The position numbers and the translations under genes are program-made. Of a stretch of DNA of 63,911 nucleotides, positions 35,194 to 43,394 are shown in pieces. This DNA is from Thiobacillus sp. UBA6205 (lineage in GTDB: Bacteria > Pseudomonadota > Gammaproteobacteria > Burkholderiales > Thiobacillaceae): contig DISR01000061.1 in assembly GCA_002421825.1 (NCBI GenBank), positions 342 through 64,252 of the forward strand, read 5' to 3'. The notes below the pieces were generated by a model. That model made no database searches. It was not told the origin of the DNA and saw only the letters and a list, made by a program, of their open reading frames with translations. Position 1 is the stretch's first letter. Each line of letters starts with the position of its first letter.

Positions 35194-35752
35194 CTCGCGA
35201 CGCCGCATCGCCCATGAGGCAGCGCGAATGATCGCCGAAGACGGCGGCATGGATTACGGTTTCGCCAAGCGCAAGGCCGCCCGGCAACTGGGCTTGTCCG
35301 ACAGCCGCAATCTGCCGGACAACCGCGAAGTGGAGGATGCGCTGCGCAGCTACCAGGCCCTCTATCAAGGCCAGGAGCAGCAGGACAGGCTATCCAGCCT
35401 GCGGCAGGTCGCAGTCGAATACATGGAATTGCTGGAAGAGTTCGATCCGCACCTGACCGGGCCGGTATTGAACGGCACCGCAGGCCGCTATTCCGATATC
35501 GATCTGCAGCTTTTCACCGACAGCGGCAAGGAACTGGAATTTTTCCTGCTGAACCGGCAACTGGCCTATCGGCCCGGCGAGATGCGCAGCGAAGGGCAAG
35601 CCTATCCGCACTATTCGCTGGAAGATCCGCGCGCCGCGGTCGAGCTGACCATCTACCCCACGGCCGAATTGCGCAACATGCGCCGTTTGCAGTCCGACGG
35701 CAGCCCCAGGCGCGCCCGGCTGGAACAGGTGCGCGCGCTGCTGCAAGGTTGA
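35180..35752 (+). CDS. Nucleotidyltransferase-like protein
   Basis: A 190-residue soluble protein. The central stretch VLNGTAGRYSDIDLQLFTD resembles the GS-x(n)-SDIDL motif of minimal nucleotidyltransferases, with both metal-binding Asp visible. The N-terminal 65 residues form a helical region rich in Arg and Ala (AKRKAARQLGL). The target is unknown. It overlaps the end of the penicillin-binding protein gene by 14 bases, so the two are very likely co-expressed. Confidence 0.75.
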   Translation: MKPNDSRRRIAHEAARMIAEDGGMDYGFAKRKAARQLGLSDSRNLPDNREVEDALRSYQALYQGQEQQDRLSSLRQVAVEYMELLEEFDPHLTGPVLNGTAGRYSDIDLQLFTDSGKELEFFLLNRQLAYRPGEMRSEGQAYPHYSLEDPRAAVELTIYPTAELRNMRRLQSDGSPRRARLEQVRALLQG

Positions 35753-35756
35753 CGGA

Positions 35757-36764
35757 TTATTTGCCGTTCAGCCGACGCGCCACATCCAGCGCGAAATAAG
35801 TCAGGATGCCGTCCGCGCCGGCGCGCTTGAAGCCCAGCAAGGCTTCCATCACACAGGCCTCCTCATTGATCCAGCCGTTCTGAGCCGCCGCCTTCAACAT
35901 GGCGTATTCGCCGCTGACCTGATAGGCGTAGGTCGGCGCACCGTAGGCATCTTTCACCCTTCTCACGATATCGAGATACGGCATGCCGGGCTTGACCATG
36001 ACCATGTCGGCGCCTTCCTGCAGATCCAGCCCGACTTCCCACAAGGCCTCGTCGGAATTGGCCGGGTCCATCTGGTAGGTGTACTTGTTGCCCGCGCCCA
36101 GGTTGGCGGCGGAACCGACGGCATCGCGGAACGGCCCATAAAAGCTGGAGGCATATTTGGCGGCATACGCCAGGATGCGGGTGTGGATATGGCCGCCCGC
36201 ATCCAGCGCGGCGCGGACGGCGCCGATACGCCCGTCCATCATGTCGGAAGGGGCGACCACGTCGGCGCCGGCGGCGGCATGGCAGGCCGCCTGCTTCTGC
36301 AACACGGCGACGGTTTCGTCGTTCAGCACATAACCCGCCTCGTCGATGAGGCCGTCCTGGCCATGGCTGGTATAGGGGTCGAGCGCCACGTCGGTGATCA
36401 CGCCCAGTTCCGGCACCGTTTTTTTCAGGGCCGCCACGGTGCGCGGCACCAGTCCGTCCGGATTGAAAGCCTCTTCTGCGGCGAGGGATTTCTTTGCCGC
36501 ATCGACCACCGGAAACAGCGCCAGCGCGGGAATGCCCAGTCTGGCGCACTCCCCGGCAAGCGGCAGCAACAGGTCGAGCGACAGCCTTTCCACGCCGGGC
36601 ATCGATGCCACGGCTTCGCGCCGGTTGTGCCCCTCGAGAATGAACACCGGATAAATGAGGTCGGAGGCAGTCAGCACGTGCTCACGCATCAGGCGGCGGG
36701 AAAACTCATCATGCCGCATGCGCCGCATGCGACGGCCCGGAAAGGCGCCAAAGGGTAGGCTCAC
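35757..36764 (-). CDS. hemB: Delta-aminolevulinic acid dehydratase (porphobilinogen synthase)
   Basis: A 335-residue enzyme that joins two 5-aminolevulinate molecules in haem synthesis. Motifs: RMRRMRHDEFSRRLMRE, VAPSDMMDGRIGAVRAALD, AAKYASSFYGPFRDA and VMVKPGMPYLD with Schiff-base lysines. The metal loop reads DVALDPYTSHGQDGL without the Cys cluster of zinc enzymes, as in magnesium-dependent forms. The start is GTG (36764) with aggaga upstream. hemL of the same pathway lies at 43.4-44.7 kb. Confidence 0.96.
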   Translation of the reverse strand: MSLPFGAFPGRRMRRMRHDEFSRRLMREHVLTASDLIYPVFILEGHNRREAVASMPGVERLSLDLLLPLAGECARLGIPALALFPVVDAAKKSLAAEEAFNPDGLVPRTVAALKKTVPELGVITDVALDPYTSHGQDGLIDEAGYVLNDETVAVLQKQAACHAAAGADVVAPSDMMDGRIGAVRAALDAGGHIHTRILAYAAKYASSFYGPFRDAVGSAANLGAGNKYTYQMDPANSDEALWEVGLDLQEGADMVMVKPGMPYLDIVRRVKDAYGAPTYAYQVSGEYAMLKAAAQNGWINEEACVMEALLGFKRAGADGILTYFALDVARRLNGK

Positions 36765-36860
36765 CAGAATCTCCTGAAAATTTCTGGAACTATTTTACGC
36801 CCGGCCATCTCTATTTCCACAGATAGCGTTGCTGTCTCCCGCTTCTCCTCCCTGAGCGGG

Positions 36861-36884
36861 GACCTTCGGCAATGAAGGTCTTTT
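36861..36884 (+). terminator. Hairpin 1 of a tandem pair, plus strand
   Basis: Stem gaccttc (36861-36867) with gaaggtc (36874-36880) and a four-T tail. No plus-strand gene ends here: both neighbours (hemB, engB) are on the minus strand. Confidence 0.5.
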
Positions 36885-36887
36885 ATG

Positions 36888-36918
36888 CCCCGGCCCAACC
36901 CCTTGGCCGGGGTCTTTT
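36888..36918 (+). terminator. Hairpin 2 of a tandem pair, plus strand
   Basis: Stem ccccggcc (36888-36895) with ggccgggg (36905-36912), then tctttt. It sits 4 bases after hairpin 1 and has the same tail design. Confidence 0.55.
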
Positions 36919-36920
36919 AT

Positions 36921-37544
36921 TTATGGCGATTCCGCCGGGCCTTTCTCGCCGGAATCTTCCGCCAGCCAGGCGGCGATTACCGCTTCCACCTCCTCGACCC
37001 CCTGCCTGGCCAGGCTGGAGAAAAGCTGCACGCTGACCCCCTCTGGATAGGTTTTAAGCGCTGACCGCACTTCCTGCAGGGTCTTGTTCGCCGCGCTGCG
37101 TGACAGTTTGTCGGCCTTGGTCAGCAGGATATGGACGGGCAGTCCGCGAGGCGTAAACCAGTCCAGCATGCGCTTGTCGAGCGGCGTCAGCGGGTGGCGC
37201 ACATCCATGATCAGCACCAGCCCTGCCAGCGCCGCGCGGTTTTGCAGGTAGGCTGACAGCACGCCTTCCCAGCGTGCGCGGATTTCGGGGGGCACCTTGG
37301 CATAACCATAGCCCGGCAGGTCGACGATGAAGCGGCCATCGCCCACATCGAAAAAATTGATCAACTGGGTGCGTCCCGGCGTCTTGGACACGAAGGCCAG
37401 GCGATTGTGCCTTGCCAAGGTATTGATGGCGCTGGACTTTCCCGCATTGGAGCGGCCAGCGAAGGCAACCTCGCGCCTGCTCGGGGGAAGCTGTGCGAGA
37501 GTCGCAGCGGAAGCGGCATAGGCCGCGTGGTTGAACAGGGTCAT
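36921..37544 (-). CDS. engB: Ribosome biogenesis GTPase YihA/YsxC (EngB)
   Basis: A 207-residue GTPase needed for large-subunit assembly. G motifs: G1 GRSNAGKSS, G2 region SKTPGRTQLINFF, G3 DLPGYGYA, G4 LTKADKLS and G5 SSLARQG. Length is normal. It diverges from the cytochrome c4 gene, 79 bases away. Confidence 0.96.
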   Translation of the reverse strand: MTLFNHAAYAASAATLAQLPPSRREVAFAGRSNAGKSSAINTLARHNRLAFVSKTPGRTQLINFFDVGDGRFIVDLPGYGYAKVPPEIRARWEGVLSAYLQNRAALAGLVLIMDVRHPLTPLDKRMLDWFTPRGLPVHILLTKADKLSRSAANKTLQEVRSALKTYPEGVSVQLFSSLARQGVEEVEAVIAAWLAEDSGEKGPAESP

Positions 37545-37623
37545 TGGCAGGTATATTCAAAATTCGCTAAAATTTGGCGATTTTACGCGTTTGCGCCTAC
37601 CCACGTCTCCCGAGGAGTTTTGG

Positions 37624-38241
37624 ATGAAAACCCAACTGGCACTGATTTTCGCCGCCACCCTGTCCGTTCCGGCCCTTGCCGCCGATCCTGTCGCCAAGGG
37701 CGACCCCAAGGCGGCCACGGCCATTGTCACCCAGGTTTGCGCAGCCTGCCACAGCATGGACGGCAACAGCGCCACCCCGGCCAACCCCAGTTTGGCCGGC
37801 CAGGGTTACGACTACCTCAACAAGCAACTGACGGATTTCAAGTCCGGCGAACGCAAGAGCGCCGTCATGGGCGGCATGGTGGCCAACCTGTCGCCCGCCG
37901 ACATGAAGAACCTGGCGGCCTACTTCAGCGAAAAGCAGGCCAAGGAACGCACCGCCAAGGATATGGGGAAAGCCTTGCTGGGCCAGAAAATCTATCGCGG
38001 CGGCGTGCAGGGCTCCGGCGTGCCGGCCTGCGCCTCCTGCCATGGCGCCAACGGCCAGGGCATCCCGGTGCAATTCCCGCGCCTTGCCGGACAGCATGCA
38101 GACTACACGCTGCTGCAGTTGAACAATTTCCGTGCCGGCGACCGCGCCAACGATGCCGCCAAGATGATGCGCGTGATCGCTGCGAAGATGACCCCGCAGG
38201 AAATGGAAGCAGTCGCCCAATACATCGAGGGCTTGCGGTAG
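37624..38241 (+). CDS. Dihaem cytochrome c4
   Basis: A 205-residue periplasmic electron carrier, usually feeding terminal oxidases. A signal peptide (1-20, ending ALAA) precedes two cytochrome c domains, each with a CxxCH haem site: CAACH (about residue 40) and CASCH (about 140). Axial Met candidates are visible downstream of each. The start has gaggag six bases upstream. It lies just before the ResB-CcsB haem attachment genes, which would mature it. Confidence 0.95.
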   Translation: MKTQLALIFAATLSVPALAADPVAKGDPKAATAIVTQVCAACHSMDGNSATPANPSLAGQGYDYLNKQLTDFKSGERKSAVMGGMVANLSPADMKNLAAYFSEKQAKERTAKDMGKALLGQKIYRGGVQGSGVPACASCHGANGQGIPVQFPRLAGQHADYTLLQLNNFRAGDRANDAAKMMRVIAAKMTPQEMEAVAQYIEGLR

Positions 38242-38264
38242 AATTGGCTGCCTTTAAACCAGTC

Positions 38265-38296
38265 AAAAAAGGGTGACGCTGGTCACCCTTTTTTTA
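38265..38296. terminator. Terminator after cytochrome c4
   Basis: Stem gggtgac (38271-38277) with gtcaccc (38282-38288), extended by A/T pairing, with a T-run after. Confidence 0.92.
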
Positions 38297-38313
38297 TTCC
38301 CTGACAGCAAACC

Positions 38314-40305
38314 ATGCGCGCGGACGAACCCTTGGGCAAAGCCTTGTACGAGCTTTTCAGCTCCATGCGCTTCGCCATCACCCTGCTGACCCTGCTGGCC
38401 ATCGCCTCCATCATTGGCACCGTGCTGAAGCAGGCCGAGCCCTACAACAACTACATCATCCAGTTCGGCCCCTACTGGTTCGAAGTCTTCCGGCAGCTGG
38501 GGCTTTACGACGTGTACCATGCCGGCTGGTTCCTGGTCATCCTCAGCTTTCTCGTGGCCTCCACCAGCCTGTGCATCTATCGCAATGCGCCGGGCATGGT
38601 GAAGGAAATGAAGAGCTTCCGGGAACATGTCACCGAGCAGTCGCTGGCTGCGTTTTCACACAAGCATCGGGTCGCACATGATCGCAACGAGGAAACGCTG
38701 GCCAACCGCATGGCCGCATATTTGCAGCAACAGGGGTTCCGCACCCGCACCCACCTGCGTGAAAACGGCGTTTTGGTGGCTGCCAAGCGCGGCGTCGCCA
38801 GCCGCCTGGGCTACCTGCTCGCCCATTCGGCCATCGTGCTGATCTGCATCGGCGGCCTGATGGACGGCAACCTGGTGTTCAAGGCCCAGCAGTTCATGGG
38901 CCTGAAAAAAATCGAGACCCGCAACATCCCGCAAAGCCAGGTGCCGGCCATCAGCCGCCTGACGCCGGACAATCTGTCCTTCCGCGGCAGCGTGCAAATT
39001 CCGGAAGGCGGCTCGGCGGGCGTGGCGTTCCTCAACGTCGCCGACGGTTACCTGGTTCAGGAACTGCCCTTCGTCGTGCAGCTCAAGGAATTCCGCATCG
39101 AGCACTACTCGACCGGCCAGCCCAAGCTGTTCGAAAGCGACCTGGTGCTGCTCGACCGCGCGGGCAACAAGATCCGCGAAGCCACTATCGCCGTCAACAA
39201 GCCGCTGATCCATGACGGCGTGGCGATCTACCAGGCCAGCTTCGGCGACGGCGGCAGCAAACTCGACATCCGCGGCTGGAACCTGTTCTCGCCCTCCGCC
39301 GAAACCTTTGCGGTCGAAGGCGCGGTGCACGAAATCACCCGCCTGTCCAGCGGCACTGAGGAATACCAGCTTGAGTTCACCGACTTCCGTCTGTTCAACA
39401 TCGAGAACCTCGGCGGCGAGGCCCCCAGGCAGAACGCCATGAGCGTGAAAAGCGACACCCGGTCGCTGCGGAACGTCGGCCCCAGCTACCAGGTGAAAGT
39501 GCGCAATCCGCGCGGCGAAGCCACCGAATACCACAACTACATGCTGCCGGTCACGCTGGACGGGCGCATGTACCTGCTCTCCGGTGTGCGCGAAACACCG
39601 AATGAGCCCTTCCGCTACCTTCGCCTGCCGACCGACAAGAACGGCAGCATCGAAAATTTCATGCGCCTGCGGGCAACGCTTGTGAATCCTTCCTTGCGCA
39701 ATGAAGTCGCACGGCGCTTCGCCCAAGGCGCATTGCCGCCGAACGAGCGCGGCAGCGAGTTGCAAACCCGCCTGGAGGCCAGTGCGGCCAACATTCTCAA
39801 TCTGTTCGCACAAGGGGGCTACAACGCCCTGGGGCAGTTCATCGAAGCCAACATCCCGGAAAGCGAGCGGCAAAAAGCCACGGAAACCTTCCTGCGCATT
39901 CTTGAACTCTCCACCTTCGAGGCGCTGAAGCTCGCCAACTCCGCGGCCGGCAAGCTGCCGCCGGACGAGGACAGCGGCTTCTTCATCCGCGACAGCCTGA
40001 ACGCCTTCTCCGACCTGTTCTTCTACGGCGCACCGGTCTACCTGCAATTGCAGTCGTTCGAGCAGATCCAGGCCTCCGGGCTGCAGATGACCCGTTCGCC
40101 CGGCAAGAATCTGGTCTATTTCGGTTCGCTGCTGCTGGTATTGGGGATTTTCGCCATGCTCTACGTCAGGGAACGCCGCGCCTGGATTCTCGTCCAACCC
40201 GACAGCGCCCTGTTCGCCTATGCCACTCCTCGCAAAACGGTTGATTTCGAACAGGAATTCGCCAAACATAGCCAGGCTATCGAGCAGTTGGCCACCAAGG
40301 AATAA
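38314..40305 (+). CDS. resB: Cytochrome c biogenesis protein ResB
   Basis: A 663-residue membrane protein, one half of the System II haem transporter and cytochrome c synthase. Three helices lie near the N-terminus (FAITLLTLLAIASIIGTVL; AGWFLVILSFLVASTS; LGYLLAHSAIVLICIGGL), a large periplasmic domain follows, and one helix near residue 615 (YFGSLLLVLGIFAMLYVRE). It is separated by two bases from the ccsB gene. Confidence 0.94.
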   Translation: MRADEPLGKALYELFSSMRFAITLLTLLAIASIIGTVLKQAEPYNNYIIQFGPYWFEVFRQLGLYDVYHAGWFLVILSFLVASTSLCIYRNAPGMVKEMKSFREHVTEQSLAAFSHKHRVAHDRNEETLANRMAAYLQQQGFRTRTHLRENGVLVAAKRGVASRLGYLLAHSAIVLICIGGLMDGNLVFKAQQFMGLKKIETRNIPQSQVPAISRLTPDNLSFRGSVQIPEGGSAGVAFLNVADGYLVQELPFVVQLKEFRIEHYSTGQPKLFESDLVLLDRAGNKIREATIAVNKPLIHDGVAIYQASFGDGGSKLDIRGWNLFSPSAETFAVEGAVHEITRLSSGTEEYQLEFTDFRLFNIENLGGEAPRQNAMSVKSDTRSLRNVGPSYQVKVRNPRGEATEYHNYMLPVTLDGRMYLLSGVRETPNEPFRYLRLPTDKNGSIENFMRLRATLVNPSLRNEVARRFAQGALPPNERGSELQTRLEASAANILNLFAQGGYNALGQFIEANIPESERQKATETFLRILELSTFEALKLANSAAGKLPPDEDSGFFIRDSLNAFSDLFFYGAPVYLQLQSFEQIQASGLQMTRSPGKNLVYFGSLLLVLGIFAMLYVRERRAWILVQPDSALFAYATPRKTVDFEQEFAKHSQAIEQLATKE

Positions 40306-40307
40306 GC

Positions 40308-41447
40308 ATGGAACTCGCACTCAACGCCCCCCAACCCCTCATGAAACGCCTGTCCGCATTCGACTGGCTGTTTGCCCTCGTCCTCGCTCTCGGCGCAGGG
40401 TATGCCCTGTATCGCTACGGCGCCTACATGGACGGCTACGACAAGGGCGTGCTGATCGCGGCCGTGCCCACCCTGGCCTGGCTGGGCTGGTTCTGGAAAC
40501 CGGTGCGGCCGTTCGTGGCGGTTGCCTTTGCCCTCGCCCTGCTGGCCATTTATTTCTACCAGGGCGACCTCGCGCGCATGGAGCAGGCCTTCTTCCTCAA
40601 GTACCTGATTTCCAGCCAGGCCGCCATCATGTGGATGTGCGCCCTGTACATGTTCGCCACCGTCGCCTACTGGATCGGCCTTTTGGCGCGATCAAACTTC
40701 GCCGGCAAGACCGGCACGGCGCTGACCTGGAGCGCCGCCGCCATGGGCCTTATCGGCCTTCTGGTGCGCTGGTACGAGTCCTATCTCATCAGCCCCGATG
40801 TCGGCCACATTCCCGTTTCCAACCTGTACGAAGTGTTCGTGCTGTTCACCCTGATCACGGCGCTGATGTACCTGTATTACGAAGCCCGCTACCAGCAGAA
40901 GAGCATGGGCGCCTTCGTGCTGCTCGTCATCAGCGCGGCGGTGGGCTTCATCCTGTGGTACACCTTCGACCGCCAGGCGCACGAAATCCAGCCGCTGGTG
41001 CCAGCACTGCAGTCCTGGTGGATGAAGATCCACGTGCCCGCCAACTTCATCGGCTACGGCGCCTTTTCCATCGCCGCCATGCTGGGCGTGGCCTGGCTCC
41101 TGGCCAGCAAGGGCATCCTCGCCTCGCGACTCCCGTCTTTGGAAGTGCTCGACGACGTGATGTACAAGACCATCGCCATCGGCTTTGCCTTCTTCACCAT
41201 CGCCACCATCCTCGGCGCCATGTGGGCGGCGGAAGCCTGGGGCGGCTACTGGAGCTGGGATCCCAAGGAAACCTGGGCGCTCATCGTGTGGCTGAACTAC
41301 GCGGCCTGGCTGCACCTGCGCCTGGTCAAGGGCCTGCGCGGCAAGGTGCTGGCCTGGTGGGCGGTGGTCGGCCTGCTGGTGACGACGTTCGCCTTCCTCG
41401 GCGTCAACATGTTCCTCTCCGGCCTGCACTCCTACGGCGAACTGTAA
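40308..41447 (+). CDS. ccsB: Cytochrome c biogenesis protein CcsB/CcsA (ResC)
   Basis: A 379-residue multi-helix membrane protein that handles haem with ResB. The Trp-rich haem-binding WWD motif is intact (WGGYWSWDPKETWALIVWL), as are the conserved histidines in HVPANFIGYGAF and HLRLVKGLRG. It is co-transcribed with resB. Confidence 0.95.
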   Translation: MELALNAPQPLMKRLSAFDWLFALVLALGAGYALYRYGAYMDGYDKGVLIAAVPTLAWLGWFWKPVRPFVAVAFALALLAIYFYQGDLARMEQAFFLKYLISSQAAIMWMCALYMFATVAYWIGLLARSNFAGKTGTALTWSAAAMGLIGLLVRWYESYLISPDVGHIPVSNLYEVFVLFTLITALMYLYYEARYQQKSMGAFVLLVISAAVGFILWYTFDRQAHEIQPLVPALQSWWMKIHVPANFIGYGAFSIAAMLGVAWLLASKGILASRLPSLEVLDDVMYKTIAIGFAFFTIATILGAMWAAEAWGGYWSWDPKETWALIVWLNYAAWLHLRLVKGLRGKVLAWWAVVGLLVTTFAFLGVNMFLSGLHSYGEL

Positions 41448-41470
41448 ACACGGCAACGCCCCATCGAAAA

Positions 41471-41493
41471 ACCCCGCCTAGGCGGGGTTTTTT
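41471..41493. terminator. Terminator after ccsB
   Basis: Stem accccgcc (41471-41478) with ggcggggt (41481-41488), a tight loop, T-run after and A-run before. Confidence 0.92.
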
Positions 41494-41553
41494 ATCGCCG
41501 GAAAAACAAATCCGCCGGAATGGAATAAATCCCCTGGGCGCGGTGTTTGCCCA

Positions 41554-41579
41554 GTGAATGCAAGCTGGCTTGCATTCAC
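41554..41579. promoter_or_regulatory. Perfect 11-bp inverted repeat upstream of the lipoprotein-sigma operon
   Basis: gtgaatgcaag (41554-41564) and its exact complement (41569-41579) flank a ctgg centre, 29 bases before the lipoprotein start. There is no T-tract. It may be an operator or a leader hairpin for the operon. Confidence 0.6.
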
Positions 41580-41608
41580 CCCGCCCCATTCAACCACCAG
41601 GAGGATTT

Positions 41609-41983
41609 ATGCGTCCGTACAACTTTCTACTCTCGACCGTGGCCGGCATGGCCCTGATCACAGCCTGCGCCACCCAGCCGCCCGTGCAAACCATGAGCAG
41701 CGTGCTGACCAATCCCGGCGGCATGACCCTGTACACCTTCGACAAGGACCCTGCCGATGCCAGCAAGAGCGCCTGCAACGGCGATTGCGCCGCGAAATGG
41801 CCGCCGCTGATGGCTGCCGCGTCCGACAGGGCCAGCGGCAACTACGGCATCGTCACCCGCGACGACGGCAGCAGGCAGTGGGCCTACAAGGGCAAACCGT
41901 TGTATCTTTGGTTCAAGGACCAGAAGCCCGGCGACATGACGGGCGATGGCGTCAACAACGTGTGGCATGCGGCAAAACCCTAA
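41609..41983 (+). CDS. Secreted lipoprotein of the COG4315 type
   Basis: A 124-residue lipoprotein: signal peptide with lipobox ITAC at C20, then two copies of the small repeat typical of this family (GGMTLYTFDKDPADASKSAC with CAAKWPPLM, and GSRQWAYKGKPLYLWFKDQK). Function of the family is unknown. aggagg lies five bases before ATG 41609. It leads an operon with an ECF sigma factor and its anti-sigma factor, and so may be a target or sensor of that pair. Confidence 0.88.
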   Translation: MRPYNFLLSTVAGMALITACATQPPVQTMSSVLTNPGGMTLYTFDKDPADASKSACNGDCAAKWPPLMAAASDRASGNYGIVTRDDGSRQWAYKGKPLYLWFKDQKPGDMTGDGVNNVWHAAKP

Positions 41984-42481
41984 TTGAGCCAAGCCGAACT
42001 CATCCAGCACATCCCGCGCCTGCGCCGTTATGCGCGCGCGCTGCTGCGGGATGCGGCGCGCGCCGACGACCTGGTGCAGGACACGCTGGAACGCGCGCTG
42101 GCCAAGCTCGACTTGTGGCGCCCGGGCAGCGATCTGCGCGCCTGGCTGTTCACCCTCATGCACAACCTGTTCGTGAACCAGGTCCGTGCATCGGGCAATC
42201 ACGCGCCATGCGAACTGGATGAAGCGCACGACGTGCCGGTGAGCGGCGGCCAGGCCGAGGCAATGGCAGTGCGCGACATCCATGCCGCGCTCGCCAGGCT
42301 GCCACCCGAGCAGCGCGAAGTCATGCTGCTGGTCGGCCTGGAGCAGTTCGCCTACGCCGACGCGGCACGCATCCTCGGTGTGCCGCAGGGCACGGTGATG
42401 TCGCGGCTGTCGCGCGCGCGCGAACGCATGCGGCAGTTGCTGGACGGTCAACAGGTAACCAAATTGCAGGCAGTGAAATGA
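41984..42481 (+). CDS. ECF-type RNA polymerase sigma factor
   Basis: A 165-residue sigma-70 family member with only regions 2 and 4. Region 2 shows LRRYARALLRDAARADDLVQDTLERAL and LFTLMHNLFVNQVR; region 4 shows LPPEQREVMLLVGLEQFAYADAA and the helix GTVMSRLSRARERM. The start is a TTG directly after the lipoprotein stop. It overlaps the anti-sigma gene by four bases (ATGA). Confidence 0.92.
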   Translation: MSQAELIQHIPRLRRYARALLRDAARADDLVQDTLERALAKLDLWRPGSDLRAWLFTLMHNLFVNQVRASGNHAPCELDEAHDVPVSGGQAEAMAVRDIHAALARLPPEQREVMLLVGLEQFAYADAARILGVPQGTVMSRLSRARERMRQLLDGQQVTKLQAVK

Positions 42482-43236
42482 ACAGCATCAACGAAGACGA
42501 TTTGCACGCCTACGCCGACGGTCTGCTGGAAGCAGGACGGCGCGCGGAAGCCGAGGCCTGGCTGGCCGCACACCCCGAGGACGCCGCGCGCGTGCACGCC
42601 TGGGCTGCGCAGAACCGCGCCCTGCACGCCGCCTTCGACGAGGTGCTGAACGAGCCGCTGCCGCTGGAACTGGTGCGCGCAGCCAGCAGGCGGCCAATCC
42701 GTTCCATGCAGGTTTGGCGCGCAGCTGCAGCCGTGTTCGTCGTCACGGGCGCAGGCCTGCTGGGTTATGGCATCGGCCTCAACAATGCCGGCGCGCCGGT
42801 GCAATACGCCACGCTGCCGCAGGCCGCCGCCATCGCGCATGCGGTGTACAGCCCCGAACAGCGCCACCCCGTCGAAGTCGAGGCGCAGCATGCAGATCAT
42901 CTGGTGGCCTGGCTGTCCAAGCGCCTGGGCCATGCACTGCATGCACCGGACTTCGGCAAGCAGGGATTCGAACTTCTGGGCGGCCGGTTGCTGCCGGGCG
43001 AGACCGGCCCGGTGGCCCAGTTCATGTACCAGGATGGCCGGAATCGGCGCATCACCCTGTATGTGCGGCGCGATGAGACGAAGCAGGCGGAAACCAGCTT
43101 CCACCATGCGCGCGAAGACGGCGTCGAGGTGTTCTACTGGGTGGATCGCGGCCTCGGCTATGCGCTGTCAGGCAATGTCGACCAGGCCGAAATGGGCCGT
43201 CTGGCCGATGCGGCCTACCATCAGATCAGTTTCTGA
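42478..43236 (+). CDS. Anti-sigma factor, single-pass membrane protein
   Basis: A 252-residue protein. The N-terminal 60 residues (DDLHAYADGLLEAGRRAEAE) form the cytoplasmic sigma-binding helices of the RsiW/FecR-like kind, without the zinc HxxxCxxC motif. One helix lies at about 79-98 (AAAAVFVVTGAGLLGYGIGL). The periplasmic part (LGGRLLPGETGPVAQFMYQD) is typical of anti-sigma proteins of this group. Coupled to the sigma gene. Confidence 0.88.
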   Translation: MNSINEDDLHAYADGLLEAGRRAEAEAWLAAHPEDAARVHAWAAQNRALHAAFDEVLNEPLPLELVRAASRRPIRSMQVWRAAAAVFVVTGAGLLGYGIGLNNAGAPVQYATLPQAAAIAHAVYSPEQRHPVEVEAQHADHLVAWLSKRLGHALHAPDFGKQGFELLGGRLLPGETGPVAQFMYQDGRNRRITLYVRRDETKQAETSFHHAREDGVEVFYWVDRGLGYALSGNVDQAEMGRLADAAYHQISF

Positions 43237-43263
43237 ATCTGGAAAGCGTTTGGCCACGGCAAG

Positions 43264-43361
43264 AAAACAAAAGACATGGACAAGGAGGACAAGAGGAATC
43301 TTGTTCAGCCATGAAGCTTTTTTAAAGTTTTTCTCCTGTCCTCTTGTCCTCTTTGTTCAAA
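43264..43361. repeat. Intergenic inverted repeat with gaggaca units (element C)
   Basis: The right arm (43333-43361) is the exact complement of 29 bases at the start of element D (core aaagaggacaagaggaca). The left arm (about 43272-43297) holds diverged units (gacatggacaaggaggaca). It lies between two convergent genes and could act as a bidirectional 3' hairpin. Confidence 0.85.
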
Positions 43362-43394
43362 TTCGTTTTTTTGCCCCGTGGTTGATGCCGTTCC

